DNA of 64,000 bases from Glandiceps talaboti (taxonomy: Eukaryota; Hemichordata; Enteropneusta; Spengelidae). The notes beneath the pieces are model-generated. The model was not told the DNA's origin. It searched no databases and saw only the letters and a list, made by a program, of their open reading frames with translations. The translations under genes were made by a program, and so were the position numbers. The stretch lies in the NCBI RefSeq assembly GCF_964340395.1, contig NC_135568.1, forward strand, positions 18,639,748 through 18,703,747. Direction: 5' to 3'. Positions 45,801-58,500 of the stretch are shown piece after piece. Each line of letters begins with the position of its first letter. Position 1 is the stretch's first letter.

Positions 45801-46249
45801 GCTGTTCAGTCACATGGAAGTTATGTATTTGAGGGGGGGGGGGGGGGATGGTCTTCCCACGAAGACTTTGTTTTGAATTACTTTAAACTACATGTGTATA
45901 TTCAGTTGTCTTACAAGTTCAACACAGTTTGCTTTAATCTTAAATGAGTAAACATATGATACATGTATGCAATAATAAATGTCCACATGAGGGCCAGGTT
46001 AGGTACACTGGGTAATATTGCACTCATGCTTGTGGTGTTTGCTACTACTGCTAAATATAATATAAATATAGTCATAGCCTTGAAAAACTATTTAGAATGT
46101 CAGGATGAATGGCAACATGCACGTAGATCTGGTCATGGTGAACAGCTGTGAATTTACACATGCTATGAGTCAGGTATACATATATGTACTGAATACATTA
46201 AGTCATATCTGCTTAATTGCATGCTCAGTATTAAACATAGCGAAAAAAA
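45801..46249. other. unique sequence with poly-G
   Basis: Poly-G at 45832-45846; otherwise nothing assigned. Confidence 0.3.
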
Positions 46250-46398
46250 TGATGTACAGTGTATGAAATGATATATTGTGTATGAAATGATATATTGTGT
46301 ATGAAATGATATATTGTGTATGAAATGATATATTGTGTATGAAATGATGTACAGTGTATGAAATGATATATTGTGTATGAAATGATGTACAGTGTACT
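46250..46398. repeat. tandem repeat, 19-bp unit, about 8 copies
   Basis: GATATATTGTGTATGAAAT alternates with the variant GATGTACAGTGTATGAAAT. Confidence 0.93.
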
Positions 46399-46444
46399 CT
46401 GTATTCTATGAAATGTTCTACAGTATCTTCGTCACGTATGAGTA

Positions 46445-46477
<33 letters not shown>

Positions 46478-46546
46478 ATGTATGTATGTATGTATGTATG
46501 TATGTATGTATGTATGTATGTATGTATGTATGTATGTATGTATGTG
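46445..46546. repeat. (TG)n / (TATG)n microsatellite
   Basis: Short TG tract then about 20 TATG units. Confidence 0.96.
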
Positions 46547-47023
46547 TCTTATGAGGGTGGGTAAGGTGGAATGATACACAAAATTCTCATAAAATGATAC
46601 TTACAGGCAGACAATGCATACCTTTATTTATGGATTGGTCATGGTAAAGAATGTTAAAGTATTCCCCTCATGGTTATTGTGAAAAGCCAGATGTTTACCT
46701 GAATGAATATTGATGAATTTACACTTATCTAAGGAAACCAGGTGTCTTTTGTAGTAGAGATGTAGGATAGCAGATGAGGGCAATTGCTATGTCATGAGTA
46801 TTTACATTGATGTGTGAAGGATGATGTGGGAAGACCAGGCAACAGTTGTCTGCATTTACTGTCATGATTTGTGTGAAGGTTAGTACATATCAGTCAGTGT
46901 TGAAAACACAATACAATCAAGAATGGAGCTGTAATCCTGTATGTCCTGATTGAGATTGACTTCTAGCATGAATAACTGAAAGAAATTCTTGAAAATTGTT
47001 GTATGTCGTGGCATTCTATTATA
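46547..47023. other. unique sequence
   Basis: Nothing assigned. Confidence 0.3.
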
Positions 47024-47160
47024 GGTTGTAGCCTTGGATCTCTTCAGGTCATAGGTCGTAATCTTGGATCTCTTCAGGTCATAGGTCGTAATTTTGGTTC
47101 TCTTCAGGTCATAGGTCGAAATCTTGGGTCTCAGGTCATAGGTCGTAATCTTGGATCTTC
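47024..47160. repeat. tandem repeat, 30-bp unit, about 5 copies
   Basis: GGTCGTAATCTTGGATCTCT + TCAGGTCATA with substitutions; one unit is shortened. Confidence 0.9.
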
Positions 47161-47281
47161 TCTAAATGTTTACCTTGGCCATTGAATGATATTGTGATAA
47201 AATGTTAAAATATACAATTATGGTTATATTGAAAAGTGTTTATGAAAATGTTATTGAAAAAAGAAAATGCAGAATGCAGTG

Positions 47282-47291
47282 GTGTGTGTGT

Positions 47292-47353
<62 letters not shown>

Positions 47354-47376
47354 GCATGTGTGTGTGCGTGTGTCAT
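47282..47376. repeat. (TG)n microsatellite
   Basis: TG tract with scattered TA and CA interruptions. Confidence 0.96.
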
Positions 47377-47554
47377 TCTGCACGTAATTTAATTGTTAAG
47401 AACTTGCGGTATGTCGTTCTATTCCATAACATTTAGATACATGTATATAGTCATTTGGCGACCTACTATTGTATATCTTGCCTTAATATCCATAGGATAA
47501 AGAATATTGATTTGAAATGTCGGATTACATTTATTGATTGGGACTGTTTCACTC

Positions 47555-49125
47555 TTGTGATACACTGACCACTGGTAATAAAGTGTACAGATACAAGATA
47601 GTTGTGATACACTCTGACCATTGGTAATAAAGTGTACAGATACAGGATAATTGTGATACACTGTGACCACTGGTAATAAAGTGTACAGATACAGGATAGT
47701 TGTGATACACTCTGACCATTGGTAATAAAGTGTACAGATACAGGATAGTTGTGATACACAGTGACCATTGGTAATAAAGTGTACAGATACAGGATAGTTG
47801 TGATACACTCTGACCATTGGTAATAAAATGTACAGATACAGGATAGTTGTGATACACTCTGACCATTGGTAATAAAGTGTACAGATACAAGATAGTTGTG
47901 ATACACTCTGACCATTGGTAATAAAGTGTACAGATACAGGATAGTTGTGATACAGTGACCATTGGTAATAAAGTGTACAGATACAGGATAATTGTGATAC
48001 ACTGTGACCACTGGTAATAAAGTGTACAGATACAGGATAGTTGTGATACACTCTGACCATTGGTAATAAAGTGTACAGATACAGGATAGTTGTGATACAC
48101 AGTGACCATTGGTAATAAAGTGTACAGATACAGGATAGTTGTGATACACTGTGACCATTGGTAATAAAATGTACAGATACAGGATAGTTGTGATACACTG
48201 TGACCATTGGTAATAAAGTGTACAGATACAGGATAGTTGTGATACACTCTGACCATTGGTAATAAAGTGTACAGATACAAGATAGTTGTGATACACTCTG
48301 ACCATTGGTAATAAAGTGTACAGATACAGGATAGTTGTGATACACTCTGACCATTGGTAATAAAGTGTACAGATACAGGATAGTTGTGATACACTCTGAC
48401 CATTGGTAATAAAGCGTACAGATACAGGATAGTTGTGATACACTCTGACCATTGGTAATAAAGTGTACAGATACAGGATAGTTGTGATACACTCTGACCA
48501 TTGGTAATAAAGTGTACAGATACAGGATAGTTGTGATACATTGTGACCATTGGTAATAAAGTGTACAGATACAGGATAGTTGTGATACACTCTGACCATT
48601 GGTAATAAAGTGTACAGATACAGGATAGTTGTGATACACTCTGACCATTGGTAATAAAGTGTACAGATACAGGATAGTTGTGATACACTCTGACCATTGG
48701 TAATAAAGTGTACAGATACAAGATAGTTGTGATACACTCTGACCATTGGTAATAAAGTGTACAGATACAGGATAGTTGTGATACACTCTGACCATTGGTA
48801 ATAAAGTGTACAGATACAGGATAGTTGTGATACACTCTGACCATTGGTAATAAAGCGTACAGATACAGGATAGTTGTGATACACTCTGACCATTGGTAAT
48901 AAAGTGTACAGATACAGGATAGTTGTGATACACTCTGACCATTGGTAATAAAGTGTACAGATACAGGATAGTTGTGATACATTGTGACCATTGGTAATAA
49001 AGTGTACAGATACAGGATAGTTGTGATACACTCTGACCATTGGTAATAAAGTGTACAGATACAGGATAGTTGTGATACACTCTGACCATTGGTAATAAAG
49101 TGTACAGATACAGGATAGTTGTGAT
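47555..49125. repeat. minisatellite array, 49-bp unit, 32 copies
   Basis: The unit is TGATACACTCTGACCATTGG + TAATAAAGTGTACAGATACA + GGATAGTTG. Rare variants AAGCGTAC (48411, 48852), CAAGATAG and ACATTGTGACC (48541, 48982) repeat at exactly 441 bp, i.e. a nine-unit block duplicated in tandem in the right half. The unit has no minus-strand stop in any frame, and 49 is one more than a multiple of three, so one 49-residue superperiod runs through all frames. This explains the 556 to 635-codon frames without coding. Every unit carries AATAAA on the + strand. Confidence 0.97.
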
Positions 49126-49217
49126 TCTTTGGTAAGATGGAGATGTTCAACAAAGCAATCACCAAGGTGATGTACATGTACAGTCGAACATATATACATA
49201 GATAGGCATAAAAACAC

Positions 49218-49371
<154 letters not shown>

Positions 49372-49844
49372 AATGTGTGCCTTGATTACAATGTCAAAAT
49401 ACTGGAAACAGAAGTGCAAGAGGTTAACTAAAATGGGAGTAAGACAAGACTGAAACAATGGCAGGCAGTGGACTGTGACACATGCCAACAGCTGTTACTT
49501 ACCAATAAATATTGTTCAGGCTACAATATCCGACATTTCAAGTGATGGCAAGATGACATATGACGAAATATTTATAATATTAATGTACATGAATAATTCA
49601 ATTGATAGTGGATAAGTTATAAGCAAATTATACTAACACCTGTTATTGAATATCAGTTAAATTTGTGATGTATGATAGTGGCAACACATGTATTCATGGT
49701 TTGATATCTTTGTTGTACACGTACAAGTAGTTTGATTTTGTAGCTGTAGTCTTTACCCTAGGGTTTTGTTAAAAGAAACCATGGGTGTACAGTGGAGATG
49801 AACTGAAACATAGGTTAGTGAACATGTATTCCATCCTGAAGGTT
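49372..49844. other. unique sequence
   Basis: Nothing assigned. Confidence 0.3.
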
Positions 49845-51613
49845 AAAACATATAATAGTGATTGGGTAGTGTGACATGTGACACAATCTAAAACTTATGT
49901 TAGTGATTGGGTAGTGTGACATGTGACACAATCTAAAACTTATGTTAGTGATTGGGTAGTGTGACATGTGACACAATCTAAAACTTATGTTAGTGATTGG
50001 GTAGTGTGACATGTGACACAATCTAAAACTTATGTTAGTGATTGGGTAGTGTAACATGTGACAATCTAAAACTTATATTAGTGATTGGGTAGTGTGACAT
50101 GTGACAATCTAAAACTTATGTTAGTGATTTGGTAGTGTGACATGTGACAATCTAAAACTTATGTTAATGATTGGGTAGTGTGACATGTGACAATCTAAAA
50201 CTTATGTTACTGATTGGGTAGTGTGACATGTGACAATCTAAAACTTATGTTACTGATTGGGTAGTGTGACATGTGACAATCTAAAACTTATGTTAATGAT
50301 TGGGTAGTGTAACATGTGACAATCTAAAACTTATGTTACTGATTGGGTAGTGTGACATGTGACAATCTAAATCTTATGTTAGTGATTTGGTAGTGTGACA
50401 TGTGACAATCTAAAACTTATGTTAATGATTGGGTAGTGTGACATGTGACAATCTAAAACTTATATTAGTGATTGGGTAGTGAAAACTTATGTTAGTGATT
50501 GGGTAGTGTAACATGTGACAATCTAAATCTTATGTTAGTGATTTGGTAGTGTGACATGTGACAATCTAAAACTTATGTTAATGATTGGGTAGTGTAACAT
50601 GTGACAATCTAAAACTTATATTAGTGATTGGGTAGTGAAAACTTATGTTAGTGATTGGGTAGTGTAACATGTGACAATCTAAAACTTATGTTAGTGATTG
50701 GGTAGTGTAACATGTGACAATCTAAAACTTATGTTAGTGATTGGGTAGTGTGACATGTGACAATCTAAAACTTATGTTAGTGATTGGGTAGTGTGACATG
50801 TGGCAATCTAAAACTTATGTTAGTGATTGGGTAGTGTGACATGTGACAATCTAAAACTTATGTTAATGATTTGGTAGTGTGACATGTGACAATCTAAAAC
50901 TTATGTTAGTGATTGGGTAGTGTGACATGTGACAATCTAAAACTTATGTTAGTGATTGGGTAGTGTGACATGTGACAATCTAAAACTTATGTTAGTGATT
51001 GGGTAGTGTGACATGTGACAATCTAAAACTTATGTTAGTGATTTGGTAGTGTGACATGTGACAATCTAAAACTTATGTTAATGATTTGGTAGTGTGACAT
51101 GTGACAATCTAAAACTTATGTTAGTGATTGGGTAGTGTGACATGTGGCAATCTAAAACTTATGTTAGTGATTTGGTAGTGTGACATGTGACAATCTAAAA
51201 CTTATGTTAGTGATTGGGTAGTGTGACATGTGGCAATCTAAAACTTATGTTAGTGATTGGGTAGTGTGACATGTGACACAATCTAAAACATGTTAGTGAT
51301 TGGGTAGTGTGACATGTGACAATCTAAAACTTATGTTTATGATTGGGTAGTGTAACATGTGACAATCTAAAACTTATGTTAGTGATTGGGTAGTGTGACA
51401 TGCGACACGATCTAAAACTTATGTTAGTGATTGGGTAGTGTGACATGTGACAATCTAAAACTTATGTTACTGATTGGGTAGTGTGACAAATGACAATCTA
51501 AATCTTATGTTAGTGATTGGGTAGTGTGACATGTGACACAATCTAAAACTTATGTTAGTGATTGGGTAGTGTGACATGTGACACAATCTAAAACTTATGT
51601 TAGTGATTGGGTA
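49845..51613. repeat. minisatellite array, 43-bp unit, about 41 copies
   Basis: The unit is TGTTAGTGATTGGGTAGTGT + GACATGTGACAATCTAAAAC + TTA. Both edges of the array hold 45-bp units (GACACAATCT); the interior holds 43-bp units (GACAATCT). Two units near 50468 and 50624 are truncated in the same way (GTAGTGAAAAC), marking another block duplication. Confidence 0.96.
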
Positions 51614-51670
51614 ATACAGGTCAAATGAAATATACACATGTATTTTGGTGTTCATGTCACTTTTCACCAC

Positions 51671-52370
51671 ATCTGAACTGATAAGGTTCAAAACTGTTAT
51701 GACAGTGTGATGGATGTGTGTGTGTGTGTGCGTGTGCGTGCGTGTGGGTGCGATCTGGGTAAAAAAATGTCAGTTTTGGTTCAAAAACTTAAACTCAAAA
51801 ACTATTCAGCAGATTGGTCTGAAATGTGGTGGGAACGTTTTTAGTGGTATGTACTTTAAAATGATGTATTTTGTATGAGAGGTAGATCCCATCAGTAAAA
51901 TGCAAAGTAGGTGTAACAATGTGTCTTTTTGATCAAAAATCTTTTAATTCCTGCATTAAACTACTGAGCAGATGGAGTTGAAATTTAATGGGGATGGATT
52001 TGGGGGTGACAAAATATTAAGCATATAATTGATAGCCAAGTGAACAAAAATTCAGTGTATGCAAATATGCCTAGCAACAAGACCATGCCCATAACAACAG
52101 CCAAATGACCGCGTATATTGCAAAGATAACAAGGATTAATAGACAAGTGAATAAACTTTCAATAAAATGTATGCAAATATGTGTTGCAACAAGCCTGTTC
52201 TCATAGCAATATCAAAATGATGGTGTATATTGCAAAGATAACAACAGGGTTGGATAGGCAACTGGATAGTCATTCAGCAAATGAACACCTATACCTAGCA
52301 TGGATCAGCATGTGAATAAACATTTTTAAAAACAATAGTTGTTCTACAACACAATTGGCACTATTGTTAC
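51671..52370. mobile_element. dispersed element R1, copy C (inverse orientation)
   Basis: It starts with CTGAACTGATAAGGTTC (hairpin-related) and the TG tract at 51717-51745. Then come modules TTCAAAAACTTAAACTCAAA / ATTCAGCAGATTGGTCTGAA and CTACTGAGCAGATGGAGTTG, two 115-bp core units with GTATGCAAATATGCCTAGCA, and the end block GGATCAGCATGTGAATAAAC ... AATTGGCACTATTG. This is the most complete copy. Confidence 0.75.
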
Positions 52371-52443
52371 CGAATAACAGCTGTATTTGTAGTGAGCAAT
52401 CAATAATAAAAACAGCATAACTAAAAAAACTTAAATACTTATT

Positions 52444-52560
52444 GGCACCATTCAAGTGTCTACCACTATATTATCATGTGTTAGATTTCTGTTTTAGGAC
52501 CTTGACCAGTGACCTCAATTGGACATCACCATGGGATACTTCGGTACAGCTGAAAGTATA
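52444..52560 (-). repeat. dispersed repeat R2, copy e (fragment)
   Basis: CACCATTCAAGTGTCTACCA and TTTTAGGACCTTGACCAGTG match the R2 GACACTTGAA end and GGTCAAGGTC part. Confidence 0.55.
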
Positions 52561-53000
52561 TCATGAATAAATTATGATAATAAATGTCATCAAATGCCAT
52601 GTGATTGTGTAATACCAAGATTCCAAAGATCGCAAGTCTGTGTTGACTTGTTAGGACCACGTGGGAAAGTTCCTTTGATATTTAAAAGTTGAAATTCAGA
52701 ATATGAGTGGCGGTATATTTAAGTTTGGATTTAAACAAGTCTGTTCTGAGGCAAGTGATGGCTCAATCTCAGTGGGAAATGCAAGCTCAAGTACATCTAT
52801 ATCTCTCAGTGAGTCGACTTGCGCGATCACAGAAACAAGTGTAATTTTACCCCCTTTCATATATAATGTACAGTTGGCTAAATATATTATCAACATTTTA
52901 TTGTACAAATGTATTCTGATAGAAACATTCTGATACATGTCTCGGAAAACAAGTGCCTGTGCTCAAGTACCAGTAAAATAATTATGATCTAATGATTTTT
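52561..53000. other. unique sequence with a coding-like + frame
   Basis: From an ATG at 52703 the + strand encodes MSGGIFKFGFKQVCSEASDG and a Ser-rich run (ISVGNASSSTSISLSES). The minus strand is open here too. Too short and unsupported to call a gene; possibly transposon-derived. Confidence 0.25.
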
Positions 53001-53859
53001 AATTTTACAATGGACATACATGTATGACATCATAATTTTACAATGGACATACATGTATGACATCATAATTTTACAATGGACATACATGTATGACATCATA
53101 ATTTTACAATGGACATACATGTATGACATCATAATTTTACAATGGACATACATGTATGACATAATTTTACAATGGACATACATGTATGACATCATAATTT
53201 TACAATGGACATACATGTATGACATCATAATTTTACAATGGACATACATGTATGACATCATAATTTTACAATGGACATACATGTATGACATCATAATTTT
53301 ACAATGGACATACATGTATGACATCATAATTTTACAATGGACATACATGTATGACATCATAATTTTACAATGGACATACATGTATGACATCATAATTTTA
53401 CAATGGACATACATGTATGACATCATAATTTTACAATGGACATACATGTATGACATCATAATTTTACAATGGACATACATGTATGACATCATAATTTTAC
53501 AATGGACATACATGTATGACATCATAATTTTACAATGGACATACATGTATGACATCATAATTTTACAATGGACATACATGTATGACATCATAATTTTACA
53601 ATGGACATACATGTATGACATCATAATTTTACAATGGACATACATGTATGACATCATAATTTTACAATGGACATACATGTATGACATCATAATTTTACAA
53701 TGGACATACATGTATGACATCATAATTTTACAATGGACATACATGTATGACATCATAATTTTACAATGGACATACATGTATGACATCATAATTTTACAAT
53801 GGACATACATGTATGACATCATAATTTTACAATGGACATACATGTATGACATCATAATT
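53001..53859. repeat. minisatellite array, 33-bp unit, 26 nearly identical copies
   Basis: The unit AATTTTACAATGGACATACA + TGTATGACATCAT is identical throughout except one copy near 53163 that lacks three bases. Each unit contains the 12-bp palindrome CATACATGTATG. Both strands are open because 33 is a multiple of three. Confidence 0.98.
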
Positions 53860-54313
53860 CAAAGAAATTTGTAACAACCAACAACTACTGGGACATATGA
53901 CTTGACTGTCATTTTGTTGGGAATGATAAACTTTATTTCAATTTCATATTCATCATAATCGTTTGTTAAGATGATTAAAAATTAATGAGTCATTTGTTAA
54001 AAAGTAACATACTTAAAATGAAAATAAAACATTCCATATTATTTGTTCAAGTTTAACTTTAAGGATTTCAAAATGGCTGACATCTTGCATTGTGAGTGTA
54101 AATTCATATAAGCTTGAACTTAAAGATAGAGATAGGATGACTACATTGAAATGAAATGCCAGGTATTTGCTGTTCAGTTGACCTGACAGATGTCATACAT
54201 GTACTTCTAGGCCTACACAGATGTCAACAATTCCTTTGTTGACCTTGGAATTCCAACACAGAGGGCGTTGTCACAGTTCTAGTACTTTTATGAGACTGGT
54301 GTGTTTTGCTGTG
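53860..54313. other. unique sequence
   Basis: Nothing assigned; AGAGGGCGTTGTCACAG at 54260 is a transposon-like word. Confidence 0.3.
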
Positions 54314-54504
54314 ATTAGTACAACTGAACTGGAACATGGAGAAGTGTATGTGTGTAGGTGTGTGTGTGTATGTATGTATGTGTGTGTGTGTGTGTTTGTT
54401 TGTTTGTGTGTGTGTGTCTGTGTCTGTGTCTGTGTCTGTGTCTGTGTCTGTGTCTGTGTGCATGTGTGTGTGTGTCTGTGTCTGTGTCTGTGTCTGTGTC
54501 TGTC

Positions 54505-54602
<98 letters not shown>

Positions 54603-55431
54603 CGACCTAAACTCCACTGGGCCTGTTGTTTGGATGTTGCTTGTGTTGTCTAGTTGAGAGATTGTGCAAATGAAATTGGTCGTCTCAGCGGTATGGCAAA
54701 TTAGGTTGAAAAATGTCTTGTTTGGTCAAAAAACTGAAACTCAAAAACTACTGGGTAGATTGGTCTAAAATTTGGTGGAACGTTCTTAGCAGTTTGGAGA
54801 TTAAGATTTGTTCATGAACTAATTCTAAAAGTGTGTCTTTTGGGTAAAAAATCTATAATTCCAAAACTACTGAGCAGATTGGACTGAAATTTAATGGGGA
54901 TGCATCTTTGGGTGTATAGATGAAGTAATATTAAGCATATAATGATCTCATCAGTGATATGCAAATAAGGTGTAAAAATGTTAATTTCGGTCAAAAACAT
55001 ATCTCAAAAAGTACTTTGTCAATGAGACTGATGTTTTTTAGAAGTATTATTCTGCAGATTTTCTTCAAACAATTTTGACAGTATATTTAGGTAAAATAAC
55101 ATCTGGTAAGCAGAAAAAATGTATGCAGATATACTTAGCTACAAGCCCATGCCAATAGCAACAGCCAAATCATGGCAAATGATCACATGTACATTGCAAA
55201 GATACTATGAGGGATTCATAGTCAAGTGTATGGAAATATGTCTAGCAACATGACCACGCCCATAGCAACAGCTAATTAATCATGTATCTTGCAAAGATAA
55301 CAACAGGGTTGGATAGGCAACTGAATAATTATTCAGCAAATAAACACCTATACCTAGCATGGATCAGCATGTGGATAAACATTTTTCAAAACTGTACAGT
55401 TGTGCTTTAATGCCATTGGCGCTGTTTTTTC
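54314..55431. mobile_element. dispersed element R1, copy D (inverse orientation)
   Basis: It begins with hairpin-related AGTACAACTGAACTGG, then a long compound (TG)n/(TGTGTC)n tract (54351-54600). Next are modules AAACTCAAAAACTACTGGGT and CTACTGAGCAGATTGGACTG, CTCATCAGTGATATGCAAAT, diverged core units (CATAGCAACAGC, GCAAAGATAACAACAGGG), and the end block GGATCAGCATGTGGATAAAC ... GCCATTGGCGCTGTTTTTT. Confidence 0.75.
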
Positions 55432-55593
55432 AATGTGACCCTCACTTGAAGTGGTTTTCCTCAATGACCACCCTAACACCCCCTTCCCCATTGCAAATAT
55501 TTTGTCCCTTATTAGATATTAACTTTTGGTCGACCTCTTGTCAAAATTGAAAAAAACAAAACATTTCAAATGATGACGTTATTTCTACAGTAT

Positions 55594-58500
55594 GTTATAA
55601 ACTTGACTGTGGACATTGTACATTGTAGTTGGGAAGTGTTTTATAAATTTGACTGGACTTTGTACATTGGGAAGTGTTTTATAAACTTGACTGTGGACAT
55701 TGTAGTTGGGAAGTGTTTTATAAACTTGACTTTGTACATTGTAGTTGGGAAGTGTTTTATAAACTTGACTGTGGACATTGTAGTTGGGAAGTGTTTTATA
55801 AACTTGACTTTGTACATTGTAGTTGGGAAGTGTTTTATAAACTTGACTGTGGACATTGTAGTTGGGAAGTGTTTTATAAACTTGACTGGACTTTGTACAT
55901 TGGGAAGTGTTTTATAAACTTGACTGTGGACATTGTAGTTGGGAAGTGTTTTATAAATTTGACTGGACTTTGTACATTGGGAAGTGTTTTATAAACTTGA
56001 CTGTGGACATTGTAGTTGGGAAGTGTTATATAAACTTGACTGTGGACTTTGTAGTTGGGAAGTGTTTTATAAACTTGACTGTGGACTTTGTAGTTGGGAA
56101 GTGTTTTATAAACTTGACTGTGGACTTTGTAGTTGGGAAGTGTTTTATAAACTTGACTGTGGACTTTGTAGTTGGGAAGTGTTTTATAAACTTGACTGTG
56201 GACTTTGTAGTTGGGAAGTGTTTTATAAACTTGACTGTGGACTTTGTAGTTGGGAAGTGTTTTATAAACTTGACTGTGGACTTTGTAGTTGGGAAGTGTT
56301 TTATAAACTTGACTGTGGACTTTGTAGTTGGGAAGTGTTTTATAAACTTGACTGTGGACTTTGTAGTTGGGAAGTGTTTTATAAACTTGACTGTGGACAT
56401 TGTAGTTGGGAAGTGTTTTATAAACTTGACTGTGGACATTGTAGTTGGGAAGTGTTTTATAAACTTGACTGTGGACATTGTAGTTGGGAAGTGTTATATA
56501 AACTTGACTGTGGACATTGTAGTTGGGAAGTGTTTTATAAACTTGACTGTGGACATTGTAGTTGGGAAGTGTTTTATAAACTTGACTGTGGACATTGTAG
56601 TTGGGAAGTGTTTTATAAACTTGACTGTGGACATTGTAGTTGGGAAGTGTTATATAAACTTGACTGTGGACTTTGTACATTGTAGTTGGGAAGTGTTTTA
56701 TAAACTTGACTGTGGACTTTGTAGTTGGGAAGTGTTTTATAAACTTGACTGTGGACATTGTAGTTGGGAAGTGTTATATAAACTTGACTTTGTACATTGT
56801 AGTTGGGAAGTGTTTTATAAACTTGACTGTGGACTTTGTACATTGTAGTTGGGAAGTGTTTTATAAACTTGACTGTGGACTTTGTAGTTGGGAAGTGTTT
56901 TATAAACTTGACTGTGGACATTGTAGTTGGGAAGTGTTATATAAACTTGACTTTGTACATTGTAGTTGGGAAGTGTTTTATAAACTTGACTGTGGACATT
57001 GTAGTTGGGAAGTGTTTTATAAACTTGACTGTGGACATTGTAGTTGGGAAGTGTTTTATAAACTTGACTGTGGACATTGTAGTTGGGAAGTGTTTTATAA
57101 ACTTGACTGTGGACATTGTAGTTGGGAAGTGTTTTATAAACTTGACTGTGGACATTGTAGTTGGGAAGTGTTTTATAAACTTGACTGTGGACTTTGTACA
57201 TTGGGAAGTGTTTTATAAACTTGACTTTGTACATTGTAGTTGGGAAGTGTTTTATAAACTTGACTGTGGACATTGTACATTGTAGTTGGGAAGTGTTTTA
57301 TAAACTTGACTGTGGACTTTGTAGTTGGGAAGTGTTTTATAAACTTGACTGTGGACATTGTAGTTGGGAAGTGTTATATAAACTTGACTTTGTACATTGT
57401 AGTTGGGAAGTGTTTTATAAACTTGACTGTGGACATTGTAGTTGGGAAGTGTTTTATAAACTTGACTGTGGACATTGTAGTTGGGAAGTGTTTTATAAAC
57501 TTGACTGTGGACATTGTAGTTGGGAAGTGTTTTATAAACTTGACTGTGGACTTTGTACATTGGGAAGTGTTTTATAAACTTGACTGGACATTGTAGTTGG
57601 GAAGTGTTTTATAAACTTGACTGTGGACATTGTAGTTGGGAAGTGTTTTATAAACTTGACTGTGGACATTGTAGTTGGGAAGTGTTTTATAAACTTGACT
57701 TTGTACATTGTAGTTGGGAAGTGTTATATAAACTTGACTTTGTACTTTGTAGTTGGGAAGTGTTTTATAAACTTGACTGTGGACATTGTAGTTGGGAAGT
57801 GTTTTATAAACTTGACTGTGGACATTGTAGTTGGGAAGTGTTTTATAAACTTGACTTTGTACATTGTAGTTGGGAAGTGTTATATAAACTTGACTTTGTA
57901 CTTTGTAGTTGGGAAGTGTTTTATAAACTTGACTGTGGACATTGTAGTTGGGAAGTGTTTTATAAACTTGACTTTGTACATTGTAGTTGGGAAGTGTTAT
58001 ATAAACTTGACTTTGTACTTTGTAGTTGGGAAGTGTTTTATAAACTTGACTGTGGACATTGTAGTTGGGAAGTGTTTTATAAACTTGACTGTGGACTTTG
58101 TAGTTGGGAAGTGTTTTATAAACTTGACTTTGTACATTGTAGTTGGGAAGTGTTTTATAAACTTGACTGTGGACATTGTAGTTGGGAAGTGTTTTATAAA
58201 CTTGACTGTGGACATTGTAGTTGGGAAGTGTTTTATAAACTTGACTTTGTACATTGTAGTTGGGAAGTGTTTTATAAACTTGACTGTGGACATTGTAGTT
58301 GGGAAGTGTTTTATAAACTTGACTGTGGACATTGTAGTTGGGAAGTGTTTTATAAACTTGACTGGACTTTGTAGTTGGGAAGTGTTTTATAAACTTGACT
58401 GTGGACATTGTAGTTGGGAAGTGTTTTATAAACTTGACTTTGTACATTGTACATTGGGAAGTGTTTTATAAACTTGACTGTGGACATTGTAGTTGGGAAG

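Noticed and set aside
52703-52933. Frame starting MSGGIFKFGFKQ that resembles the start of some domesticated transposon proteins
   Set aside because: Too short, ends in non-coding-looking sequence, and the opposite strand is equally open; the resemblance is too weak to name.
53001-53874. Long frames of about 285 codons on both strands
   Set aside because: Pure 33-bp tandem repeat; simultaneous openness on both strands and lack of unique sequence argue against coding.
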